From Colius striatus (taxonomy: Eukaryota > Chordata > Aves > Coliiformes > Coliidae), in NCBI RefSeq assembly GCF_028858725.1, contig NC_084759.1, positions 174,575,770 through 174,639,769 of the forward strand: a stretch of 64,000 nt of DNA, given 5' to 3'. Each line of letters opens with the position of its first letter. Position 1 is the stretch's first letter. The notes beneath the pieces are model-generated. The model did no database searches, was not told where the DNA came from, and worked only from the letters and a program-made list of their open reading frames with translations. Shown piece after piece: positions 38,193 through 49,848 of the stretch. Position numbers and translations under genes: made by a program.

Positions 38193-39420
38193 TCCATGTC
38201 TTCAAAGAGGGCAAGAAGGAAGACACAGGTAACTACAGGCCGGTCAGCCTCATCTTCATAAAATCATAGAAACAAAGAATCAAAGAATCATAGAATCATA
38301 GAATGGTAGAGGTTGGAAGAGATCTGTAGAGATCATCTAGTCCAACTGCCTGCACAAGCAGATTCATCCCTGGAAAGGTGATGGAACACCTCATCCTTGA
38401 TGTCATCTCTAAACATATGAAGGAACAGATGGTTGTCAGGGGGAGTCAACATGGATTCACCAAGGTTGACCAACCTGTCAGCCTTCTGTGAGAGTATATC
38501 TGGCTGGTTAGATGAGGGGAGAGAGGCAGATATCATATACTTTGACTTCAGCAAGGCTTTTGATACCATCTCCTATTACATCCTCATATTAAAGCTGAGG
38601 CAGTGTGGGTTAGATGAGTGGACGGTGAGGTAGTTCAAGAACTGGTTGAATGACAGAGCCCAGAGGGTCGTGATCAACAGTTGAGTCAAGTTGGAGGCCT
38701 GTGGCCAGTGGAGTTCCACAGGGAACAGTTCTGGGGCCAGTCTTGTTCAACATCTTCATCAATGACCTGGATGAGGGGACAGAGTGTACCCTCAGCAACT
38801 TTGCTGATGACACCAAACTGGGAGGACTGGCTGATGCCCCAGAAGGCTGTGCTGCCATTCAGCGGGATCTCAACCAGCTTGAGAGTTGGGTAGAGAGGAA
38901 CCTCATGAGGTTCAACAAGGACAAGTGCAGAGTCCTGCATTTGGGAAGGAACAACCCCATGCACCAGTATAGGCTGGAGATTGACCTGTACAGAGATAAT
39001 GAGAGGATAGGAGCATCTTTCTTATGAGAAAAGGCTGTGAGATATTAGACTGTCCAGCTTAGAGAAGAGACTGAGGGAAGATCTCATTAATACTTACAAC
39101 CATGTAAAAGATGTATGTCAAGAGGTTGAGGTGGCACATTTTCCTGTTGTCTACAGTAACAGGACAAGGAGTAATGGACATAAGTTGGAACACAAGAAGT
39201 TCCACTTAAACACAGGGAAAAAACTTCTTTACTGTAAGGGTGACAGAGTCCTGGCACAGGCTGCCGAGGGAGGTTGTGCAATCTCCTTCTCTGGAGGTTT
39301 TCAAAAGCTACCTGGATGTGTTCCTGTATTACCTGATCTAGGTGGACCTGCATTAGCAGGGGAGTTGGACTAGATGATCTCTAGAGGTCCCTTCCAATTC
39401 CTACCATTCTGTGAATCTGT
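38193..39420 (+). mobile_element. CR1 LINE with most of the RT domain, plus strand, interrupted and internally deleted
   Basis: It begins in the RT domain (TTCAAAGAGGGCAAGAAGG, GGTAACTACAGGCCGGTCAG). It continues through GFTKVDQPVS..., a [20 protein letters not shown] box (38505-38564), [20 protein letters not shown] and NFADDTK (catalytic FADD at 38800-38811 intact). Then it jumps at about 38988 from RLEIDL to the distal ORF2 region, and ends with the CR1 3' end at 39420. A separate minus-strand CR1 tail is inserted at 38260-38362. Frame breaks (stops near 38633 and 38685, the insertion, the deletion) make it non-functional. Confidence 0.93.
38260..38362 (-). mobile_element. CR1 3' tail nested inside the plus-strand CR1
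   Basis: The 103-bp segment starts with the microsatellite tail (AATCATAGAATCATAGAATG), then GGTTGGAAGAGATC and ATCTAGTCCAACTGC. It interrupts the RT sequence between CTCATCTTCAT and CATCCCTGGAAAG, which are contiguous in the related copy at 49519. TTCAT occurs on both sides (38255-38259 and 38363-38367), so a short target duplication is likely. Confidence 0.88.
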
Positions 39421-42400
39421 AATTGGACTGATATTCTCTGTACAGTAAATTCTGTTTCCCTCTTGTCAAAGTGGTGAAGCTAGAGTAGCTAGTTCTTTAA
39501 TATCAAACTAAAAATGTACAAGAAGGAGCTCTATACTTGAACACTTTTAGGAACAGAAGTATATTCATTTTCAAATATAAAAAACTGAGCAGTACACGTA
39601 GACATTGTGTCTGCAAAGCAATACAAGTTTCCTACCTTATATTTAAATGTGACCGTAGAAATTAAATTTCTCACCACATAGCACTACTTGTAATAGCAAA
39701 ACAATTTTTATCTTCTCAACCTCCTTGTTTTTCTGGAATGGAGGTGGTGAGAAACCCAGCTCAGTTCATCAACATGTTTAAATAGTGTCTTTGAGAAAGG
39801 ATTCAGAAGCAAATATGTACAGTTGCACTGGGCAGCTGCGCTTGCGGATTTCCAGTTAAATAAACATCTATTGCAAGGTATGTCTCGTAATGAGGTTGTT
39901 TTCTCTAGACTTTTTCTAGGGTCATGGTCAACACATGGGAATTGTGGTTTTAAGATTTACGAAATTACTAATAGATATTTGTGCGTAATTACATAACAGT
40001 ATAATACACAAAAGTGGAGTGTGAACATGCAACACAGAAAAGTAAAATGTTAATTTCCTCTGAGAATTGATTTACAGATGTTACTTAGAATTATACTTGA
40101 CAGATTCTAGTGGAGCAAATGACAAAATATATAACACATTCAATCATTTTTAACATTTGAGAAAAAAAGTTATGGAAATTAATGGTGACAAAATATAAAT
40201 GTAAATACAACAATGTATTAGCAATTATATATGTAATTTCTGACTACTTTCAACATGCAAGAGTGAATTAAAGAAGTCTAAGTCTGCAGGAATGGCGACT
40301 GCTCATTAGAGTGTGCCCAAAGTTTTCTCTCGTATGTTCATTCAGTCTGCTGAGCAAGAGATAAGCTTTATACTAATAGGATTGAATTAAAAGAAATACT
40401 AATGGCCTGTTGGAGGTCAAGATCCACTTTTTTCTTTAATATGAAAAAAAAGAAAAAGTTAAAACTCCTAATATACTAACAGATTTTTCTCATTAAGTAT
40501 CATTTTAACCAGTCTGATAACTATATTTGTTTTCAGCTTTAGAAAGACAAAGCTTTCCAATTTGGACTTTTTTTCTGAGAACTTTTACGACTATGACTCT
40601 GTATTCACTTCTGAATTATGTGCTTAAACTGCAGTGAAGTATCTGGCTTCATTCGTCTCTGATTTTTAGCAGCTGTGTTTGAATTGAAAATTATCTTGAT
40701 TGACAATTATCTCACCTTCACATAAGCTTGATTACTTGGGCTATGCAAAGATTCTTTAGGCTGTTTTGTCATAAACAGTTACTTTTTTATCTCACTCTTT
40801 GAGATTAACTCTTACTTGTTCCAAAACAGTCAGAGCTACAATTTCTAACATAAAGCCAAAACTATTAGGTGGTTGTGACTGACAAGACACTGGACTAACT
40901 AGTAAGGTTACTTTTTGGATTTGGCTGTGTTGATGACATTCTAACATTGATAAAATTAAAAATCTATTTTTCTCAAAGAGTTCTACTAAGCAAGGATTGT
41001 GATAAACACTGATAATTTAGAATTAAAGAGAAAACTAAAAGCCAGCAATAATGGCCCTTTGATAACAGTAGGGGATGAGTAATGGAACATGTTCTTGCTG
41101 TGGACTAATCAGAGTGCAATTGCTAAAGGAACCAATCTTTCATTAATTGGAAAGGCAGTAAGCTCAATCAGTCACAGTGCCACAATAATGCAGTTCAGTT
41201 GACAAATTTTATTGAGCTAATTGATTTAATTGTTTTAAGTAATGCTGTTATAAGGCTCATTATTAAGAAACATTATTGTCAATATAATTTTCTGAAAGTT
41301 AAAAACTTGTTGCGAGGCAAGTGATTTTCTTTTTAAAAACAGATGATAGAATGGTTTTGATTTAAAATAGCAATTTGACTAAGTTATGTTTCATTAGAAA
41401 TTATCAGTACTTGATTTTGGATGTCATCATGGATAATGTGAAGTACTTTGTAAGTGAAGAGTACCTTAGCTGTTTAGACTAGCTTAAATGTTTCTGATGG
41501 CATTTTCTGAGTCAGAGAATTGATTTTATCTTATCTGCCTAATCCAGATATAATGAACCAGGGAATTCTGACTCTGGCTTTTGCACACCCACCCCCCATT
41601 CCTCTTTAGCCCTGAGGGAACATTGTACAACTGCTGTAGATCACTCACTAGATCCACAATCAGTTTAAACTGGAACAAACAGTTCTGGCTTACCTTCCAG
41701 TCTTCTGTCTGATTATTGCCATCTGCATCTTTCTCTCCCTCCTGACAGATGTTCATGCAGCCACATGGTGAGTGGGACACAGGGTGACGCTCTGGATTAA
41801 AAAAAGTCTCCCCCCTTTTTTTTTTTCCGTCCCCTATGTATTTATGACTATTTGCAGACACTGGGGAGGCAAGGAGAGGGAAAGCAGTGATTGAGTCAGC
41901 AGGAAGTTGGCACTGCCTCTTTTAGCATCAGCATTTGCCTATGTTGACTTAACAGAGCTGTAGGACTGTAGTGTTAGGATTGCTTCTCCAGAGTTCAAAT
42001 CCAGCCAGTGTCTGTGGAACAAGAAGCAGGAGCCCAAATACATCAGTCACTCATTCTCCTCCTTTCCCAACACTATTTGAACTGATTGAAAAACTAGTCT
42101 CTTTGACACTAGTTCTGATGCAATATCTCTTAAATTCAAAAGTGGAGGGAAAGTGCTGTATGTTACCCTATGTGAACTTCAAGTGCAGTGTCCTGGCACA
42201 TCTGTGTAATCTTTCCAGGTCTGTGACAGTGGCAATAAATATCAACACTGCAAAGCCAAGCAAACTGTTTTGCCGGCCACAATAAACCTTTAGTGGGTTT
42301 CTAGCAAGACCCTACGGGTTATACAATCACAGACAGTCCTGAAGGTGCAAGATTTTTAGGAGAAGGTAATGTAATTCATTAGATCCAATGACAGAACTTG

Positions 42401-45368
42401 TGAGCATACATCCATATTTCCAGACACTAGGTCCAAAAGGCAGAGCTTGTTAGTCTTTCAGAAATGGTCCACAGTCAAGGAGATACCGACAGTGACCAAG
42501 TTCCCATAAGGTGACTTTCTGTGCTTGCCATTTATGTTCAGAAAGTCACTTGGCAGACTTCTTGCCATCAAGCTATGGAGAAAGCATGGCTCAGCGGTCC
42601 ACAGTTAAGTGTCTGGAAAACCTCTCAGCCAAAGTTCTGCACAAATTCATTGCAGGTCCAACATGAAAATAGGGTTGTCATTACTGTTGCTTTACATATT
42701 TATTACATATGTCTCCTGCAGCTTCTCCTCTTGAACAAATGCCTTTATACAAACAACCATACAGACAAGCAGTACATGACTGTTTCTAACTCACATTTTT
42801 TAGGAAAGAATAGAGCTTGAAACTCAGAAAATCTCACAAATTAAGTCTGTCATTCATGAGGGCTTTCTTCCCATGTAGTGTGTGGGACTGAGAGGTGGAG
42901 GACGATCTACTGGGTCAGATACTATCATCACATGAGGCTGTTAAACTTGGTGAACCAATGGCTTGACTAGGGAGGGCAAAGCCTTGCAGAAATGTCACAG
43001 TTTGGTCAGAGCAAAAGTATGCTTTGCACAAAGTAGCAGGAGGGGTATGAAAACATGACAGTGTAATAAACATGTATCAGCTAGTACAATAAACATAATT
43101 TGGAGCCTTCAGAACTGAGCCAGACTTCTCTTTTAAAAGAGGAAAAATGCAGAGTCAGGCATTGTCTCATATGATAAATGATAATAACAAGCAATAACAA
43201 TAACATGGATCATTGTTATAAGTCATCTGGTGATTTTTAAAATTTTTTTAGAAACTAATAAAGCATTGTAAAAAGTCACTACCATGGGATAAGAAACAGT
43301 ACCAAAAGAAGTGTGTAAAACTGACAAAAGTTTTCCAGATATGAAGTTTCAACAGAAAAAAAAAAAGGATTAACAGGAATATTCTACATAGAGTATGACT
43401 TTTTTAACTTTTTTTGAATCGTGTATTCTTTTAAGTATCTTTTCTATATTGTTCATTCATTAAATTGTTAATAAACAACAATTACTTTTCCTTGAGGACC
43501 TGGATACTCCTTTGCTGCCTAGCCTTGAATGTATTTATCTCTGTGATGTCCAAGTGAAAAATGGATGTATTACTCTCCATTTTGCAAATAGAGGGCTGGG
43601 TAGCAGAAAGGTGATTAGATCCACTAAGGGCATTGAGACATCTTATTCTGAGCTGCTGTGAGTTTGTCTAAAAGGTGTGTTTTGGGCAGACATGCACTGA
43701 TACTGCCCATGCTCAAAGTCAATCCAACCCATGGAGCCCTTAGAATCATAGCTGAGGAGAACATCTCATTTGTTAGGTTGACATGTCTCATACCAGTAGA
43801 TGTATGCTTGGTGTATTTTGAGCAGGTTGGGCAGACTGAATAGTGAAGTAACTTTGTAGAGTCTGAGTTGCCCACGTCCTGAGCTGCTCAGCCCTACCAA
43901 GGTGGTGACTGTGCCAGACACTCTTCACCTTGGGAAAAGCATCATTGACTAACAAATTGGTGTGAGCTCTAACTGTCTGGTGCCTAAACTCTCCATGAAT
44001 GTTGCTTAGAGGTGCATTCAACAGGGCAGAAAAAAGTCTGCAGTAGAATGAGGAATTCAGTTTTATCCCTGGAACAACTGCAGGGCACCTGGGAAGAGCA
44101 GGACCCGGTGTACAGCATCTCCCTCTCACTGCCAGAAGAGAGTAATGGGCTTACACTCTACTGGATCAGGAATGTATTGGTTTCACCTCTTTCTCATTTA
44201 TTTTAAGAAATGGCAAATCCTTGTAAATTGTCAACATCTGTAGGACTCCAAAGGCATTCTTTTCCTTTCGGGTAAATATAAGCTTTTTAAAACTGGTACC
44301 ACATCCTGATGCCTTTTAAAGAACTGACTCTGCTCTCAGCGTCTGAGCAATGTTAAGTGCTGCAAAGTATTATGTACTGCTCAGAGAGCACAAGTAACAG
44401 CATTGCTCTCCCACAGAGTCTGCTGATGAAGTATAAATCTGATTGTTTTCACAGACTGATTTTAATTGCATCTAGTTTATATGAACATTTTGTTATTTTT
44501 ATAAACAGAAATGTAGTCACAGGGCCCTAAAAATTACCGGTGAAACTAAGTCATTGGTGGCTTTTTTCACATGTTTTATAGAACTTGTTGACCCCTAAGG
44601 TAACAATTACCAAAATACAAAGGGCAAAATCATGGTTAACCCAAACATGGCCAAGGACAAACTAGGCAAATGTCTGAGATGTGCACACTTTTCAGCTAAG
44701 CAGGCGAGCCAAAAAACCTGATGCCACATCTGCTTGTTTGTCCCTTCTGCATAGTTCACCATAGAAGCTATGATTGCTTGTGGTCTCAGGAAGTATCTGT
44801 GTTGCTAACCCTACTGTGGGTTCAGCACGTCTCTGCCTCCAAGGAGAGACCAGCTTTCTATTCTCCATATCCACATTCATTTGTTGTAGATCAATATAAC
44901 ATCTGTCCTTAGATTTCTTTTCTGTAGGCTGATCAAGCACAGCTCCCTCAAGCTCTGTTTGTATCTCTTCTGCTCTACCTTCATCTTGTTGTACTCCTTT
45001 GGCAGGAGGTGATGAGGGGCAAGATTAAAAAGCTTGTGATTCCCTGCCTTTGATCTACTGGCTGCACTCTATCTAATACAATCCAGATGGTTTCAGGAGA
45101 GCTATTCTAGGCCTTCTCTCTGTGATCCTGAGGTGAGGAGTATGGTGGTTAACTCTTCTATCCCAACATGTCACACCAGCACATATGGAGATATTTGAGA
45201 GCTATACACTACTAAACAAATATAGGCTTCTCTGTCTGACTAGACACGAACAAAAATGTATGTATATATTCCCTATTAAGTGATAAAAGGTGATCTCTCT
45301 CCAACCTGGATAACTGTAAATGTATTTCTCTTATGGTAGACAACTATGCAGACATGTCCATGGTCATG
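39421..45368. other. Intergenic block without recognised transposons
   Basis: Six kilobases with no CR1 or LTR identified and no credible exon. It includes the candidate regulatory stretch near 41.1 kb and a T-tract near 41810. Such a gap in a CR1-rich region may reflect selection or chance. Confidence 0.6.
41041..41290. promoter_or_regulatory. Candidate conserved non-coding element (tentative)
   Basis: A repeat-free AT-rich stretch has dense homeodomain-like and SOX-like motifs: CATTAATTGG, GAGCTAATTGATTTAATTG and CACAATAATG. It lies in a block (39421-45368) with no transposon that I recognise. Whether it is conserved cannot be judged without alignment, so this is a low-confidence suggestion. 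Confidence 0.2.
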
Positions 45369-45576
45369 GTCAACACAGGAAGTTCCACTTTAACACAAGT
45401 AAAAACATTTTTCCTATGTGGGTGAGGGAGCCCTGTCACAGGCTGCCCAGAGAGAGTGTGGAGTCTCCTTCTCAGGAGGTCTCCAAACCTGCCTGGACAC
45501 ATTCTTGTGCAATCTGATTGAGGTGAACCTGCTTTAGCAGGGGATTGGACTGGATGATCTCTGGAGGTCCCCTTAC
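45369..45576 (+). mobile_element. CR1 3' end, plus strand
   Basis: CAACACAGGAAGTTCCACTT, GGCTGCCCAGAGAGAG, GTGGAGTCTCCTTCTCAGG and GGATTGGACTGGATGATCTC are the CR1 ORF2 end and 3' UTR. Its tail has been lost, and it meets a minus-strand CR1 at 45577. Confidence 0.9.
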
Positions 45577-46567
45577 AGAATCACAGAATCTCAAGGGCTG
45601 CAAAGGAACTCAAAAGATCATCTAGTCTAACCCCTCTGCCAGAGCAGGACCACCTAGAGGAGGTCACACAGGAACTTGTCCAGATGGGATTTGAATATCT
45701 CCAGAAAAGGTGACTCAACAACCCATCTGGGCAGCCTATGCCAGTGCTCCATCATCCTCCCAGTGAAGAAGTTCTTCCTTGTACTTCTTTGGAATCTCTT
45801 ATGTTCCAGCTTGTACCCAGTACCTCTTGTCCTATCATTGGACATCACTGAGAAGGGCCTGATTCCATCCTCCTGATACCTGCCCTTTATGTGTTTGTAA
45901 ACATCAATGAGATCATTTGCTTTCCTCCAGTCCTTAGGCACCTCTCCTGTTCTCCACAGCCTACTGAAGATGATGGAGAGTGGTTTAGCAATGATTTTCA
46001 CCGGATCCCTCAGCACCTGCAAGTGCATCCCTTTGTGGCCCACGGATTTATGTACATCCAAACTGCTCACTGATTCTTAACCCAGTCCTCATCAATCAAA
46101 CAAAACTCCTCCTTTAACCTGACATCCTCTGGGGTCTTGGACTCCCAAGGACAGTCTCCAGCAGTACAGACAGAGGCAAAGAAGGCATTCAGCAACTCTG
46201 CTTTCTCTGTGTCCTCTGTCACCAGGCCACCTGCCCCATTCAGTGGGCCTACATTGTCTCTAGTGTTAGTTTTATCTGCAATGTATTTGAGGAAGCCCTT
46301 CTGTTGTCCTTGACCTCCCTTGCAAGGTACAGCTCCAATGAGGCTTTAGCTTTCCTAGTTGCCTTCCTACATCCTCTGATGACAGTCATACTCATCTCAC
46401 ATGGCCATCACTTCCTTCCGTGATCTATAGACTCTCTTCTTTCACTTGAGTTTGCTCAACAGTTCCCTATTTAACTGTGCAGGTCTCCTGACTCCCTTTC
46501 TTGATTTCCTACCTGCTGGCATGCTCTGATCCTGAGCCTGAGAAAAGCGATTCTTGAATATAGGCCA
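45577..46567 (-). mobile_element. CR1 LINE, minus strand, with a large in-frame internal deletion
   Basis: The 3' end is at 45577 (AGAATCACAGAATCTCAAGG). Up to about 45915 it is the ORF2 C-terminus ([40 protein letters not shown]). There it jumps directly to the segment before and at the start of the RT domain ([20 protein letters not shown], then [14 protein letters not shown]), which continues to about 46567. Most of the RT catalytic domain is absent. The frame 45654-46070 reads through the junction ([11 protein letters not shown]), making a 138-residue fusion that looks coding but is a deletion product. Confidence 0.9.
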
Positions 46568-47785
46568 CTCTGTGATTCTGTAATTGTGTGGTACAATGAG
46601 ACAAGCATTGGATCCCAGGAAGGAGAGAATCACAAGTAGGCTAGCCCAGTGAGTAATCCTGTTGGAAATCTTTCCTTGCTCACAACTGAAAGGCCTTCAC
46701 AAGAGGCAGCAGCTGAAACGAGAACCATGTTCTGACAGGTTGGATCTGAGCTGTACTGCTTCTGCTAATTGTTCAGGATGCAGGAGTCATTACACCTGCT
46801 GCAAATATTAGCTTCCTCAAGTGCAGATGGAGACCAAAATACCAAAACAGATTTAACTCTTTTTCACTCGGGAGATCTAGACCTGTTAAGTTTTCCAGAT
46901 CTTAAAAAAAGCAGAGGTCTGGATGCTCCCAGGGCCCCTGAGTTTCAGCACCACTCACTGCCCGAGTCACAAGTGTCAAAGCAGTGGAACATTCAAGAGT
47001 CTGAAATCAGGGCAGAACATTACAACAGCTATGAGAAATCTCAGGCATTGTTAGTCACCTGAAAGGGCAGTTTTCTACACTTAGCAAATGTCACAGTGCA
47101 AAGAGAGTGGATAAATTGCCATATATAGGCCTAAACAAGCAGGGAAGTTAAGACTTCTTTTATATATACATATATACATACATGTATACATACATATATA
47201 TATATATATATCTCATTTTAGAAAGAAGATGGGTTAAAGTGACCTAGCACCTTGATATTCTTCAGTGAGCTATTATACTTAAAAGCATATAAAACCATGG
47301 CATTATATTGCATGTTATTCAGCAGTGGCTATTCAATACATAGTGAATTCATCATTCCTCTGCCCTGCAGCTTTGTTTGCTCAGTCTTGTTCCACATAGA
47401 GCATGAACAATATGTTCTTTCTAGCACACTTTAGTACTTTCAGAGCAAACAATGGACACAGGCTTGCAGTGAAAATCTCCAGGTAGCCCCTGCCTTCCCT
47501 CAAGCAAGGCTTGAAGCCAGGAATAATTGTCCTGACTGCACAAGATGTTCTCAAATGTGTTCTGAAAATAATGGAGGGGGAATTGGCACCACTGAAGGAA
47601 TCTTTTTTATGTTAGGATGTTCAAAAACAGAAAGCCTGGGGTAAAAACCTAGAGAAGATGCTTTTGTCCATTCCTTAAATCATTCAAAAGCAAAGAAGGC
47701 AAAAAAAAGTTTGCATAAGTCCTTCTTCTAAATAGTATAAATAACACGTATACTCCTCCCAAAACCCAGACTCACATCACCAACT
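46568..47785. other. Intergenic, microsatellite only
   Basis: It holds the AT-rich microsatellite at 47159. The frame at 46769-47062 (97 codons) has no recognised domain. Confidence 0.65.
47159..47212 (+). repeat. AT-rich microsatellite (TATACA)n / (TA)n
   Basis: Imperfect TATACA/TACATA units grade into a run of TA dinucleotides. Confidence 0.95.
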
Positions 47786-48395
47786 GCAACCTGGGATGCA
47801 TCAAAAGAGTGTGGCCAGCAGGCTGAGAGAGGTTCTGCTCCCTCTCTACTCTGCCCTAGTGAGGCCTCATCTGGAGTCCTATGTCCAGTTCTGGGCTTCT
47901 CAGCTCAAGAAGGACAGGGAACTTCTGGAGAGAGTCCAGCGCAGAGCCATGAAGACGGTCAGGGGAATGGAGCATCTTCCTTGTGAGGAAAGGCTGCAGG
48001 AACTGGGGCTGTTTAGTCTGGAGAAGAAGAGACTGAGGGGAGATCTTATTAACATATACAAATATCTAAAGGGTGGGTGTCAGGAGGTTGGGACATCCCT
48101 TATTTCTATAGCAGCTAGCAACAGGACAAGGGATAATGGGATGAAGCTGGAACACAAAAAGTTCCACTTAAATATAAGAAAAAACTATTTTACTGTGAGG
48201 GTGATGGAGCAGTGGCACAGGCTGCCCAGAGGGGTTGTGGAGTCTCCTTCCTTGGAGGTCTTCAAGACCTGCCTGGACATGTTCCTATGTGACCTGATCT
48301 AGGTGAACCTGCTTCTGCAGGGGGGTTGGACTAGATGATCTCTAAAGGTCCCTTCCAACCCCTATCATTCTACAATTCCACGATTTTATGAATCT
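47786..48395 (+). mobile_element. CR1 LINE 3' end, plus strand, well preserved
   Basis: The copy starts at AACCTGGGATGCATC and ends in the ATTCTA/ATTCCA tail near 48395. An uninterrupted frame, 47796-48302 (168 codons), encodes the whole C-terminal portion of ORF2: [65 protein letters not shown]-type FFTV block and the terminal [13 protein letters not shown] stop. It has no endonuclease or RT, so it cannot be autonomous. It seems the least decayed CR1 here. Confidence 0.93.
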
Positions 48396-49518
48396 TTTTC
48401 CTTTCTTAGTAATTACAGTGAATTGCCTTTTGATAGGTGTTATGAACCTGAGCCTCCCTGTCTTTCCCTTCTTCTTAAAAATACTGAGTAACAATAAATA
48501 CTTGTAGTTTCCACTGACACGAATCATTACAATAGTGAAATGTAGTCATGTCACAAAGTAAATATCTTGTGCCATCTGTAGTCATATTTAATGTTACAAG
48601 AACTCTAAGACGAAAAGTACAATAGTAAATCAATTAATGTAAATTATAGACATGATTCTGAAACTCATGTTGTTTATAAGGAATCTTATTTCTTAAAAAC
48701 AATCACTTGAGTTTAATATTCTGGTTTAGCTCTTCCTTGACTCACTGTAGCAAATTGCAACTGCAGTTTATCATAGCTGTCCTGTGGAGCTCATTATTGC
48801 CAGAGAGTCTGGAATAAACTTGATGATTAGAAGAAATTATTTTTTGAAAAGGAAAAAAAAAATGTTGAAGCCTTTTTTTCAGAACGTACTAGTCATTGTG
48901 CTACAGATAATGCATTTACCAACTATCTTCAGTTTTGTTTTGCAAAATTTGCGAATGTTACTATGTTAAACAAGCACTTTGAGCTCTTTTGTAAGTAGTT
49001 ATGTATTTACAATGTATGTATGAAAATAAAAGGATTTCTTAAGCCAAAACATGCTGCTCTTTCTCAAGCAAATCTCAACAAATCAGTCCACCATTGAGCT
49101 CCTCACTGTCTTTTTCTTAACTATCTTCTGACTCATGGAGTACTATTTGTCTAACATCTGGCCCTGTCTCACCTAATCACATTCCTGCTCAATTTGAGGG
49201 CATCATTAATATCTTTACATTCCTGCTTACAGCACTAAGCAGCTTATCACAGCCCTGTTTGGAGGGGACACGTGGAAGACAGCTGGTCCAACTACCTCCA
49301 CAAAACAGGACTACCACAAACACCAGGTCAGGTTAGACATGGGTTTGCTTTGCAAAGTCACCAAAACCTTCCAGAACAGTGACTCTTCAGCTTCTGCTCT
49401 CTGAGCAATATATTTTCATGTTATACTACCATTCTCCTAATGTCCAGCCTGAATCTCCTACACTCTGCTATGTTGCACTACTGGATCTTGTACTCACGAA
49501 CAAGGGTCTGGTTAAAAC
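48396..49518. other. Intergenic, no feature recognised
   Basis: Single-copy-looking DNA between two CR1 fragments. Confidence 0.65.
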
Positions 49519-49848
49519 AGCTGGGTAACTACAGACTAGTCGCCACACCTCCATCCCTGGAAAGCTGATGGAACAACTTTTCCTGGGTGCCGTCTCCAGG
49601 CATTTAAAGGACAAGAGGGTCATTGAGAGCAGTCAATATGGCTTTACCAAGGGGAAGTCACATTTGGCCTACCTGATAGCCTTTTATGAAGCCGTATCCA
49701 GGTGGATGGTGGTAATGCATTGGATGTGGTTTATCTGGATTTCAGTAAAGCATTTGACACTGTCTCTCACAATATCCTCACAGTTAAACTGAGAAGGTGT
49801 GGGCTGGATGATTAGGTAGTGAGGCGGGTGGTTAACTGGTTGAAGGAG
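49519..49848 (+). mobile_element. CR1 reverse-transcriptase fragment, plus strand
   Basis: AGCTGGGTAACTACAGACTAG and TCCATCCCTGGAAAGCTGATG are followed by frame 49568-49792, reading [20 protein letters not shown] then VSRWM. After a frame change, [22 protein letters not shown] sequence follows, and the copy ends in the GLDD...RWL-like part. Both ends are truncated: no CR1 3' tail is present. Confidence 0.87.

Noticed and set aside
46769..47062. 97-codon frame
   Set aside because: No recognisable domain and no evidence of splicing.
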